DNA from: Sneathiellales bacterium
GTDB lineage: Bacteria > Pseudomonadota > Alphaproteobacteria > Minwuiales > Minwuiaceae
DNA length: 40,121 nt
Direction: 5' to 3'
Assembly (NCBI GenBank): GCA_026992315.1
Contig: JALXAG010000229.1
Coordinates: 1 to 40,121, forward strand
Shown here: positions 33,528-40,121 of the stretch, in pieces
How the letters are laid out: each line of letters starts with the position of its first letter
How positions within the stretch are numbered: the first letter of the stretch is position 1
The notes under the pieces: model-generated
What the model was told of the DNA's origin: nothing
Seen by the model: only the letters and a program-made list of their open reading frames with translations
Databases searched by the model: none
Made by a program: the position numbers and the translations under genes

Positions 33528-33809
33528 GCCTTCTCCTCCAGGTCCTGATGCGGGCCAGTGAGATCGGTAGTCGCGGTTGAGTGTAGGCCCTGGCTTCAAT
33601 CGGGTCTACCATAGGATGACGGCGGTCGTGTCAGTCGCACGTAAGAGGTGTCTTGCCGGTTTTTCATATCCGGCCGGGATGTGGCGGAAATTCCTGAGAC
33701 TGCAGAAGACATGTCTGGTCAGGGGACGGATCCTAAGGGTTTGTTAACTTTTTTTTCAGGAAGTGGCGTTACGATTGGGCATCTGTTTCTGGGGGCCGGA
33801 ACGAACGAC
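33528..33809. other. Divergent intergenic region
   Basis: No gene seen. It holds a short hairpin GCCGG...CCGGC near 33652-33672 and a run of eight T (33749-33756). It contains the promoters of the binding protein (minus) and of the small lipoprotein (plus), which I cannot place with confidence. Confidence 0.4.
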
Positions 33810-34112
33810 ATGTCCTTGCGCAGCTTTACAACGCCCGGTTTGCTGATGGTCGCGGGTTTCATCCTGTCCGGCTGCAGCGCGGTGGCGCTGTCCGTGGTTG
33901 AAGGTTCCGTTTCGAAATATGTCGGGCGGGATTGTTCGACCGTGCGTCTGTTCAAGGAAGGTTCCCTGTGCGAGGCCCCGCCCGTGCCCGAAGATCCGGG
34001 CCCGCCGCTATATTGTTATCGCGAACTGGGCGCCACCACCTGTTACGACCGCCCCGATCCCTATATGATCGGCAGCAAGGAACCCGAAGGCATCGCCACC
34101 GGCAGCGACTGA
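33810..34112 (+). CDS. Small lipoprotein of unknown function
   Basis: 100 residues. The signal ends in the lipobox ILSGC (C22). The mature part is short, with four more cysteines (42, 54, 69, 78) that could form two disulfides, and a Pro-rich stretch APPVPEDPGPP. I do not recognise a family. The ATG at 33810 places the lipobox normally. It stands alone between the binding protein and the SAM hydrolase-type gene. The coding assignment rests on the lipoprotein signal and on the absence of a better frame. Confidence 0.65.
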   Translation: MSLRSFTTPGLLMVAGFILSGCSAVALSVVEGSVSKYVGRDCSTVRLFKEGSLCEAPPVPEDPGPPLYCYRELGATTCYDRPDPYMIGSKEPEGIATGSD

Positions 34113-34206
34113 TCCTGCCCTTCTGAAGACCTTCCGATCTGCGACACTGCCAGGGGTCGGGCATGGGTTTCCTCTGCCGGAGCCGATGGCTGCGGCACTT
34201 TCCCCG

Positions 34207-34234
34207 TTGTTGCACTGCACCAGAATGTTATGAT
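34207..34234 (+). promoter_or_regulatory. Possible promoter of SAM hydrolase-type gene
   Basis: TTGTTG (34207-34212), a 16-nt spacer and TATGAT (34229-34234, 5 of 6 to consensus). An earlier in-frame ATG (34230) lies inside this -10, which supports the downstream start at 34257. Confidence 0.4.
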
Positions 34235-34256
34235 GCCGGTTGTGGGAGGGTTCGCC

Positions 34257-35021
34257 ATGACCGATGTTTTCGCGCCGGTTTTTCTGGCCACCGATTTTTC
34301 CGTGCAGGGGCCGTATGTCGGGCTGCTCAGGGCGGCGGCGATGAAGGTGGAACCACGGCTGAATGTGGCCGATCTGATCCATGACCTGCCGGCTTTCGAG
34401 CCTGCGGCAGCCGGCATGCTGTTGGCGGCGCTGTTGCCCTTTCTGCCCGAGCGGGCGGTTGTCGCCGCCGTGGTTGATCCCGGCGTCGGCGGTGATCGTC
34501 CTGCGCTGGCGGTGGAGCTGGCCGGGCGCTGGCTGATCGGCCCGGGAAACGGTCTGTTCGATGCCGCCGTGGCCGATGCCCTTGCGCAGGGGGGGCGGGC
34601 GGTGCGGCATGAAATTCTGTGGCGGCCGGAGCGTCTTTCCGCCAGTTTTCATGGCCGTGATCTGTTCGTACCGGTGGCAGCGATGCTGGCCTGCGGATAT
34701 GACAAGGCGCGGCTTCTGGGGCCGGGCCGGGAGACGGGGCCAGCCGGTCCCCCTGCTGTGGAGCGGCGGCGGATCATCTATACAGACGGCTATGGCAACT
34801 GCATGAGCGGACTGCGGGAGGCTGAGGTGCGGGGGTGGAAATATCTGCAACTTGGCGATGGCAGAAGGCTTGCGCGGGCACGGACCTTTTGCGCCGTCCC
34901 TCCGGGGGAGGCGTTCTGGTATGTCAACTCCCTCGGCCTGGCGGAAATCGCCGTCAATGGCGGCAGTGCCAGTGCCGTGCTTGGCCTTTCCCGCGGCGAC
35001 AGGGTGCGGTTGGCGGAATGA
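34257..35021 (+). CDS. SAM hydroxide adenosyltransferase family protein (DUF62)
   Basis: 254 residues from the ATG at 34257 with GGGAGGG 6 nt upstream. Landmarks of the fluorinase/chlorinase/SAM-hydrolase family: FLATDFSVQGPYVGLLRAA, VVDPGVGGDRPALAVE, WLIGPGNGLFDAAV, FHGRDLFVPVAA and TDGYGNCM. Most members hydrolyse S-adenosylmethionine to adenosine and methionine; halogenation is rare. I see no reason to call a halogenase. It is followed by a P1 peptidase gene with its own promoter. Confidence 0.87.
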   Translation: MTDVFAPVFLATDFSVQGPYVGLLRAAAMKVEPRLNVADLIHDLPAFEPAAAGMLLAALLPFLPERAVVAAVVDPGVGGDRPALAVELAGRWLIGPGNGLFDAAVADALAQGGRAVRHEILWRPERLSASFHGRDLFVPVAAMLACGYDKARLLGPGRETGPAGPPAVERRRIIYTDGYGNCMSGLREAEVRGWKYLQLGDGRRLARARTFCAVPPGEAFWYVNSLGLAEIAVNGGSASAVLGLSRGDRVRLAE

Positions 35022-35052
35022 TGGGGCGAAGAAGGGTTGGCCGCCGGTCGTC

Positions 35053-35081
35053 TTGGTCCACGGGGAAATACTTGTTAGAAT
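35053..35081 (+). promoter_or_regulatory. Promoter of P1 peptidase gene
   Basis: TTGGTC (35053-35058), a 17-nt spacer and TAGAAT (35076-35081, 5 of 6). Transcription would start near 35088, just after an in-frame ATG (35086), so that ATG cannot be used; the GTG at 35110 is the likely start. Confidence 0.5.
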
Positions 35082-35109
35082 ACTAATGAACTGGGGAGGA
35101 AAAGAGCGA

Positions 35110-36069
35110 GTGGCAGGGCCAGGGGCTGACAATACGATAACCGATGTGCAGGGGCTCGGCGTGGGCAATGCCCATGACGAAGCGGTGCAAAGCGGGGTGA
35201 CGGTGGTTCTGCCCGAACGCCCGGCAGTGGCCGCGGTGGATGTACGCGGCGGCGGCCCCGGCACCCGCGATACCGAGGCGCTCGATCCTTCCTGTCTGGT
35301 GGAACGGGTGGATGCGATCTGCCTGTCCGGCGGTTCGGTTTTCGGGCTCGATGCCGCGGGCGGGGTGGTTTCCCGCCTCGCCGCCAGGGGGCGCGGGCTC
35401 AGGATCCGCGAATTCCGGGTGCCGATCGTGCCTTCGGCGATCATTTTCGACCTGGTCAATGGCGGCAATAAGGATTGGGGCGAAACACCGCCTTACCGGC
35501 GGCTGGGGGGCGAGGCGTTCGACAATGTCGCCCGGCGTTTCGCCCTGGGCCGTGCCGGAGCCGGGTTCGGCGCGATGGCCGGCAGGGTGCGCGGCGGTCT
35601 CGGTTCGGCCTCGATGATCGATGGCGATCTGCAGGTCGGGGCATTGGTGGTGGCCAATCCGGTCGGTGCCGTGACCATGCCGGGGGAGGACGTCTATTGG
35701 GCCTGGCCGTTCGAGCGTGACGGGGAGTTCGGCGCCCGCCCGCCGAGCGGGCGCCCGGTGACGGACATCGCCGAAATTCCGGGAGAATCGCGCCTGGGCG
35801 CCAATACGACGCTGGCGGTGGTGGCAACGAATGTCACCCTGGACAAGGCGCAGGCGAAAAGGGTTGCGATCATGGCCCATGACGGGCTGGCCCGGGCCAT
35901 TCGCCCGCTGCACACGGCCTTTGACGGGGATACGGTTTTCGCCCTGTCCACCTGTATGCGCGATATGGAGGAGGAGGCCGCCTTCGCCGTATCGCGTATC
36001 GGCATGATGGCTGCGGATTGTCTGTCGCGGGCGGTGGCGCGGGCTGTGCACGAAGCAGCGCGGGGTTGA
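35110..36069 (+). CDS. P1 family peptidase (DmpA/L-aminopeptidase type)
   Basis: 319 residues from a GTG with GGGGAGGA about 10 nt upstream. It is an Ntn-hydrolase of the DmpA (S58/P1) family: TDVQGLGVGNAHDE at the start, ICLSGGSVFGLDAAGGV, then GANTTLAVVATNVTLDKAQA, where autocleavage is expected before a Thr/Ser nucleophile (here N-T-T), and MAHDGLARAIRPLHTAFDGD. Members remove N-terminal residues from peptides or amides. The next gene encodes a peptide-type binding protein, which would fit peptide scavenging (inference). Confidence 0.88.
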   Translation: MAGPGADNTITDVQGLGVGNAHDEAVQSGVTVVLPERPAVAAVDVRGGGPGTRDTEALDPSCLVERVDAICLSGGSVFGLDAAGGVVSRLAARGRGLRIREFRVPIVPSAIIFDLVNGGNKDWGETPPYRRLGGEAFDNVARRFALGRAGAGFGAMAGRVRGGLGSASMIDGDLQVGALVVANPVGAVTMPGEDVYWAWPFERDGEFGARPPSGRPVTDIAEIPGESRLGANTTLAVVATNVTLDKAQAKRVAIMAHDGLARAIRPLHTAFDGDTVFALSTCMRDMEEEAAFAVSRIGMMAADCLSRAVARAVHEAARG

Positions 36070-36143
36070 TCTTTAAGGCGTTGCGTTGAAAGCTGTAGCA
36101 AGCAGAAGTGCCCGCCGGGCACGGCAAGAGGGAGGTATCGGTT

Positions 36144-37637
36144 ATGAAACGATGGATGATGGCGGCGTTTGCCGTGGCGGCCCTGTCCGCCATGCCCTTG
36201 TGGGGCAATGCCGCGCAGGCGGCGCGTGACGATGTCACGGTCGGCATGCGCCTGGAACCGCCGGGGCTGGACCCGACCACGGGCGCGGCGGCGGCAATCA
36301 GCCAGATCACGCTGTACAATGTCTATGAAGGGCTGACCAAGATCAACAACGATGGCAAGGTCGAACCGCTTCTGGCCAAAAGCTGGGAGGTCAGCGACGA
36401 CAATCTGACCTGGACCTTTCATCTGGTGAAGGGGGTGAAATTTCACGATGGCAGCGACTTCGATGCCTCCGACGTCAAATTCACCTTCGAGCGCAATCAG
36501 GGCAAGAACAGCCAGAACAAGCGCAAGGAGCGTTTCGATAACATGGCCAGTATCGAGACCCCCGATCCCTATACGGTGGTGATCCGCCTGAAACGGAATG
36601 CGCCCGATTTCCTGTTCGGGCTGGGCGAAAGCACGGCGGTGATCGTCGATCCGGCCAGTGCGGCGTCCAATGCCACCAGGCCGGTGGGTACCGGTCCGTT
36701 CAAATTCGTCAAATGGATCAAGGGCGATTCCGTCACGCTGGAGAAATTTCCCGGCTATCGCAATGCCGACAAGATTCGTCTCAACAAGGTGGTTTTCCGC
36801 TTCATCAATGACGCCGCCGCCCAGGTGGCGGCGCTGAAGGCAGGCGATATCGATGTGCTGCCGATCGGACCGGCGCCCGAGACGCTGGCCGATTTCGAGG
36901 CCGATCCCAATTTCGTCGTTCTCAAGGGCACCACCAATGGCGAAACCATTCTGGCGATGAACCATGCCAACAAGGCCCTGGCCGATGAACGGGTGCGCAA
37001 GGCCATTCAGCATGCCATCGACCGTCAGGCCCTGATCGACGGTGCCATGTATGGCTATGGCGTGCCGATCGGCAGCCATTTTGCCCCGCATCATCCCGCC
37101 TATATCGATCTGACCGGGGTCACGCCGTACGATCCGGACAAGGCGCGGGCCCTGCTGAAGGAGGCCGGCTACGGCAACGGGCTGAAGCTGTCGCTGAAGC
37201 TGCCGCCGCCGCTTTATGCCCGCCGGGGTGGCGAGATCATTGCCGCCATGCTGGCCGATGTCGGGATCGAGGCGAAGATCGAAAACGTCGAATGGGCGCA
37301 GTGGATCGATAAGGTCTACAAGAAACGCCAATACGACCTGACCATCGTCAGCCATGTGGAGCCGATGGATATCGGCATCTATGCCAAGGATGACTATTAC
37401 TTCAATTACAAGGATCCGGCCTTCAAGGCGATCATGGAAAAGGCGGACAGCGCGCCGACACCCGAAGCGCGAACCGCCGCCCTGCAGGAAGCACAGCGCT
37501 ATCTGGCCGAACACGCGGTCAATGGCTTCCTGTTCCAGCTGGCCAAGACGCCGGTCATGCGCAAGGGGCTGAAGGGTATCGCCAAGGATTCGCACCTGTT
37601 CGCCAACGACATGTCGGTGGTCTACTGGGAAGAATGA
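36144..37637 (+). CDS. Periplasmic solute-binding protein, family 5 (dipeptide/oligopeptide type)
   Basis: 497 residues. The signal peptide (about 1-26) ends AAQA. The SBP family 5 landmarks are PLLAKSWEVSDDNLTWTFHL, GVKFHDGSDFDASDVKFTFE, RPVGTGPFKF and YDPDKARALLKEAGYG. GGGAGG is 8 nt before the ATG. It normally delivers peptides to a DppBCDF-type importer, but no permease or ATPase gene follows: a terminator and a minus-strand gene come next. The partner transporter must be elsewhere. Confidence 0.92.
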   Translation: MKRWMMAAFAVAALSAMPLWGNAAQAARDDVTVGMRLEPPGLDPTTGAAAAISQITLYNVYEGLTKINNDGKVEPLLAKSWEVSDDNLTWTFHLVKGVKFHDGSDFDASDVKFTFERNQGKNSQNKRKERFDNMASIETPDPYTVVIRLKRNAPDFLFGLGESTAVIVDPASAASNATRPVGTGPFKFVKWIKGDSVTLEKFPGYRNADKIRLNKVVFRFINDAAAQVAALKAGDIDVLPIGPAPETLADFEADPNFVVLKGTTNGETILAMNHANKALADERVRKAIQHAIDRQALIDGAMYGYGVPIGSHFAPHHPAYIDLTGVTPYDPDKARALLKEAGYGNGLKLSLKLPPPLYARRGGEIIAAMLADVGIEAKIENVEWAQWIDKVYKKRQYDLTIVSHVEPMDIGIYAKDDYYFNYKDPAFKAIMEKADSAPTPEARTAALQEAQRYLAEHAVNGFLFQLAKTPVMRKGLKGIAKDSHLFANDMSVVYWEE

Positions 37638-37695
37638 ACGCTGATCTCACCGGCGGCATTCGCGCCGCCGGTGAACCAGACAAAGGCGACGATCA

Positions 37696-37723
37696 GGGGG
37701 CGGGATATCCTGCCCCCTTTTTT
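37696..37723 (+). terminator. Rho-independent terminator after family 5 binding protein
   Basis: A stem GGGGGCGGG/CCTGCCCCC (37696-37704 with 37709-37717, one G-T pair), loop ATAT, followed by TTTTTT. Confidence 0.85.
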
Positions 37724-37909
37724 ATGGTCCCTGCTTCCTGTGCCCCTTTTTTCAGGGCATTGCCGGCACAGGGCGGCAGCCGGTTTGTCTTCTGCCCCCG
37801 CCTGTTGGCAGGCTACGGGAAGGCGTGCGAGGCGGCGGCATGGCACCGGGGCGTGCCGCATAAAGGCGGGAGCCGGTCCGAGATGTGCAAACGTCCCGGC
37901 TTGACGGGC

Positions 37910-37943
37910 AAAAGAAAAGCGGGCACCGGAAAACGGCGCCCGC
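37910..37943 (-). terminator. Rho-independent terminator after OmpA-like lipoprotein gene
   Basis: On the minus strand a 10-bp stem GCGGGCGCCG/CGGTGCCCGC (one G-T) with loop TTTTC, followed by TTTTCTTTT. Confidence 0.85.
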
Positions 37944-37973
37944 CTGGTTGTGTCATTCCTCTGCCGGCTGGTT

Positions 37974-39188
37974 TCAGCGGACGTAGATATCCACCTCATT
38001 GGTGCTGGCGCTGGGGCTGGTGGTCGCCGAAAGGGTGATCCGGCTGGCGGGCAGCCCCATGTCGATCAGGGTGCGCATGACCTTTTCGGCATATTTGCGC
38101 GATTTGGACTGCGCCAGGGCCACCTGTGCCGCGGAACCCTTGCTCGGCGAGACGGCGACCAGGTCGAACGATGCCTGCGGGCGGCGTTCCAGGGCGCGGG
38201 AAACCGCGGTATAGAGGGCCTGCTGATAAGGCACGTCCGGCCGGTCGAAGCGGATGACGACCAGCGGGCGGCGGGTATCGGCGGCGAAATTGCCGGTGCG
38301 CTGCGGGGCGAAGCTGGCCGGGGCCGAAGCGGCGGCAAAGGCACGGTTGGCCAAGCTGGTGCCGTAAAGTTCGCCATTCTTGATCGCCAGCGACAGGGTG
38401 GTCAGATTGCTGCGCTCATTGGCGACATAAGCGGTCTGGCGGCTGACATCCTCCGACAGTTCGTTCAGCAGCCTGTCGATCAGCACCACGGTGCGGTTGG
38501 TTTCGTCTTCCAGTACCGCCAGTTGCTTGTGATCCTGATCGATGGCACCCGAAAGGCCATAGGTGGCACGGGCGGATTCGAGCAAATAGGCGGCAAAGGA
38601 GGAATCGGCGGCCACTTCATTGGCCAGGCTGTTCATGGCGGCGATGTCGGCGCCTAGCCGGTCCAGTTCGGCCTGGGCCTGATTCCACTGATTCACCAGC
38701 ACGGGGTTGCCGGGGGTGGTGCCCAGCTGCAGGCGGGCATTCACCGCCGCGATGGTGCCGTGATAGCGCTGGGCGTTCTGCGCCGTCATCTGGCGGATCT
38801 GCTGCAACGAGGCATTGCGCTGGCTGATGCGGTTCTGCAGGGCACCCAGTTCCTGACGCATCTGGGCGATCTTCTGGCCGACATAGGTGCCAGTGTTCTG
38901 GAAACTGGTCACGCCGGGGGGAACGAATTGGGTGGTGCCCAGCTGCGGCGGGGCTGCAGGTGTGCTCAGCGATGGTGTGCCCTGGCCCCCCGGTGCTGCG
39001 GGCGATAAGGTCGGCGCGCTGTTCTGTTCGGCCTTGGAGGGGGCAACGGCGACCTTTTCAGCCGCGACGCTTTCCCCGGCCGGGTCATCGCCGGTCAGCG
39101 ACGGCCATAAGGAATCCGAAACATAGGAGCAGCCCCCGAGAAGGAGCGCTGTCCCAACCAGCAGTGCATGTGACGCGCGAGACACCAT
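37974..39188 (-). CDS. Lipoprotein with coiled coil and OmpA-like C-terminal region
   Basis: 404 residues. The lipobox LLLGGC (C20) marks a lipoprotein. A disordered Ala/Pro/Ser-rich segment follows (about 30-90), then a long helical/coiled-coil region (about 100-270) and a C-terminal domain (about 290-404): LVVIRFDRPDVPYQQALYTA, FDLVAVSPSKGS, SRKYAEKVMRTLIDMGLPAS and NEVDIYVR, which resembles the OmpA-like peptidoglycan-binding fold. It is probably an outer-membrane lipoprotein in contact with peptidoglycan. I do not recognise a named member. It is a single gene with a strong terminator. Confidence 0.75.
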   Translation of the reverse strand: MVSRASHALLVGTALLLGGCSYVSDSLWPSLTGDDPAGESVAAEKVAVAPSKAEQNSAPTLSPAAPGGQGTPSLSTPAAPPQLGTTQFVPPGVTSFQNTGTYVGQKIAQMRQELGALQNRISQRNASLQQIRQMTAQNAQRYHGTIAAVNARLQLGTTPGNPVLVNQWNQAQAELDRLGADIAAMNSLANEVAADSSFAAYLLESARATYGLSGAIDQDHKQLAVLEDETNRTVVLIDRLLNELSEDVSRQTAYVANERSNLTTLSLAIKNGELYGTSLANRAFAAASAPASFAPQRTGNFAADTRRPLVVIRFDRPDVPYQQALYTAVSRALERRPQASFDLVAVSPSKGSAAQVALAQSKSRKYAEKVMRTLIDMGLPASRITLSATTSPSASTNEVDIYVR

Positions 39189-39463
39189 TTGCTCTAATTC
39201 ACTCTTATTGACTATGAATTCTTAAAACCGCATCCTCGGTCACGGAGGATCCCCCATCATACGGCCTGCCCAGAGACGGACGCTCGCGTCCAGACGCATT
39301 GCCGACCGGGTGGATGTTAGCCAAGCCGGTGCGCGGGAACAAGGAATTTTCGGGAAAACGGCAAATTTGGCGGAAAAATGAAAATGCAATCTTGCAATGG
39401 CGGATCGTTTTCAGTAGTGTCCGGCCGCGTTGGCCGTTCAGGCCGTTGGATTGACACTGGCAG
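39189..39463. other. Intergenic region before tRNA-Arg(ACG)
   Basis: No gene supported. Two small hairpins, ATCCTC/GAGGAT (near 39232-39250) and GGACGC/GCGTCC (near 39278-39291), lie here. A possible weak tRNA promoter is TTGCAA (39392-39397), 17 nt, TAGTGT (39415-39420). Confidence 0.4.
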
Positions 39464-39540
39464 GCGCCGGTAGCTCAGCTGGATAGAGCACCAGACTACG
39501 AATCTGGGGGTCGGGAGTTCGAATCTTCCCCGGCGCGCCA
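39464..39540 (+). tRNA. tRNA-Arg (anticodon ACG)
   Basis: A 77-nt cloverleaf. The acceptor GCGCCGG pairs with CCGGCGC. The anticodon loop CTACGAA gives ACG (A34 likely inosine), the T-loop GTTCGAATC is present and CCA is encoded. It reads CGN codons. An 11-bp copy of its 3' end (CCCGGCGCGCC) recurs at 39652-39662. Confidence 0.95.
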
Positions 39541-39651
39541 TTTTACTTAATCTCACTCACGACAGTTTGCGTCGCTCATATCTGCGATGAGGCGCCCTGC
39601 CCGACCGACGTCCGCTCGGGTGCCGGCGTTTCGTTTCGAGGTATTATTTCT

Positions 39652-39662
39652 CCCGGCGCGCC
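39652..39662 (+). repeat. Direct repeat of tRNA-Arg 3' end
   Basis: CCCGGCGCGCC repeats 39529-39539 of the tRNA. It is followed by TTT after one base in both places. Short and GC-rich, so it may be chance. tRNA 3'-end repeats are the usual mark of integration sites, but no integrase is seen. The rest of 39541-39789 holds no gene I can support. Confidence 0.3.
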
Positions 39663-39789
39663 GTTTCTTCCGCGGGTTTCTCATTTTGCATTCCACCGGC
39701 CTTATGCAGGGCGCGATGGCGCACCGCCCCATTGCCGGTGAGCCGGAATCCATCGGATCGTATGGGATATACCGGCGCGCGGCCGCCGA

Positions 39790-40121
39790 TCAGCTTCTGC
39801 GCCGCCGCCGCATCAGGGCAAGGGCCAGCATTCCCGCGCCAAGCAGTCCGAGCGTGCCGGGTTCGGGAACCGATTGCGGATTGCCGCCGCCGCCCCCGGA
39901 ACCGCCGGACCCGCCACCGCCGGAGCCTCCACCGGCGCCGCCGGCGCCGCCGGAGCCGCCCCCGGAACCACCACCGGAACCGCCACCGCCAGTGCATCCG
40001 CCGCCACCGCCGCCGGTGCCTCCTCCTCCGCTTCCGCCACCAGAGCCGCCGGACCCACCGGACCCGCCGGACCCACCGGAACCGCCAGATCCGCCGCCGG
40101 ACCCGCCACCGCCGCCATTAT
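39790..40121 (-). CDS. Gly/Ser-rich PEP-CTERM sorting-domain protein (partial, 5' end outside window)
   Basis: The 3' part of a minus-strand gene, about 110 codons, without a start in the window. The C-terminus is a textbook PEP-CTERM signal: VPEPGT, a hydrophobic stretch LGLLGAGMLALALM and a final RRRRRS. Before it, about 73 residues consist almost only of Gly and Ser (GGS and GGGS units, with single Cys, Thr, Ala and Asn). PEP-CTERM proteins are recognised by exosortase (EpsH/XrtA type) and sent to the outer surface or exopolysaccharide. The exosortase gene is not in the window. The trinucleotide-repeat DNA may vary in length. Confidence 0.8.
   Translation of the reverse strand, partial: NGGGGGSGGGSGGSGGSGGSGGSGGSGGGSGGGGTGGGGGGCTGGGGSGGGSGGGSGGAGGAGGGSGGGGSGGSGGGGGNPQSVPEPGTLGLLGAGMLALALMRRRRRS

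Larger units (their letters stand above)
37638..37973. other. Gene-free convergent region
   Basis: No gene supported. It has an 11-bp stem-loop TCACCGGCGGC/GCCGCCGGTGA (37647-37674) without a T tract directly after the binding-protein gene, then a plus-strand terminator (37696-37723) and a minus-strand terminator (37910-37943). Confidence 0.6.

Noticed and set aside
34257-35021. Fluorinase/chlorinase
   Set aside because: Family membership alone does not indicate halogenation; most relatives are SAM hydrolases, and no halometabolite genes are nearby.
35694-37595. Long open frame antisense to the family 5 binding protein and the P1 peptidase
   Set aside because: No recognisable motif; opposite two genes with clear signal peptide, motifs and ribosome sites.
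39317-39556. Small minus-strand frame containing GRFELPTPRFVVWCS
   Set aside because: This peptide is a well-known artefact of translating tRNA genes antisense; it lies over tRNA-Arg(ACG).
39644-40118. Two other minus-strand frames (Arg/Trp-rich and Ala/Pro/Val-rich) over the Gly/Ser repeat
   Set aside because: They are frame shadows of a trinucleotide repeat; only the Gly/Ser frame ends in a complete PEP-CTERM signal.

Overview
The window looks like a chromosomal segment of a free-living, GC-rich alphaproteobacterium, probably Rhodospirillales-like; this placement is inferred from gene content, as no 16S rRNA gene is present. The supporting evidence is a gcrA gene with a GANTC site in its promoter, a mitofilin/Mic60 homologue inside a hemC-hemD-mic60-hemY cluster, the order rpmH-rnpA-yidD-yidC-engB-argB, and a PleC/DivJ-like histidine kinase. 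I see no transposase, integrase, phage gene or CRISPR array. Four tRNA genes are present: Arg-CCT, Thr-CGT, Ala-CGC and Arg-ACG.

Layout. 1-2.8 kb: tRNA-Arg, a LuxR-type regulator with a degenerate receiver domain, and a divergent DcaP-type porin. 2.8-8.1 kb (minus strand): acs, a Rieske protein, an EVE-domain protein, a YciI protein, gpsA and tsaD. 8.2-12.9 kb (plus): hemC, hemD, mic60 and hemY, in which heme synthesis genes are coupled to two inner-membrane proteins. 13-15.8 kb: tRNA-Thr, a 76-bp repeat shared with the LuxR gene, an orphan PAS histidine kinase and an FkbM methyltransferase. 15.9-20 kb: a nitrosative/oxygen-stress and metal block (nnrS, a Crp/Fnr regulator, a lipoprotein truncated hemoglobin, gcrA, a hemerythrin and a copZ-like chaperone). 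20.3-24 kb: tRNA-Ala, yggT, a DUF167 gene, folD, a nucleoside hydrolase and a beta-hydroxyacid dehydrogenase-type oxidoreductase. 24-30.3 kb (minus): the rpmH-rnpA-yidD-yidC-engB-argB-PBP1A run. 30.7-40.1 kb: a secreted Cys-Asn-Pro repeat protein, a second orphan kinase, a family-3 binding protein, a small lipoprotein, a SAM hydrolase-type protein, a P1 peptidase, a family-5 peptide-binding protein, an OmpA-like lipoprotein, tRNA-Arg and the 3' end of a Gly/Ser-rich PEP-CTERM protein.

Regulatory signals stand out. FNR-type boxes precede nnrS (TTGACCATGGTCAA) and the hemerythrin gene (TTGATTTCCATCAA), and the Crp/Fnr protein encoded between them carries the E-x-x-S-R recognition motif that reads such boxes, so a local regulon is plausible. 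The gcrA promoter has two DnaA-box-like sites 21 bp apart and a GANTC methylation site, like the Caulobacter cell-cycle circuit. The copZ-like gene has a CueR/MerR-type operator.

The strongest candidates for something undescribed are the secreted protein built from N-P-C repeats (30724-30999), the in-frame 76-bp segment found next to two different tRNA genes (269-344 and 13074-13149), and the Gly/Ser-rich PEP-CTERM protein cut by the window end.
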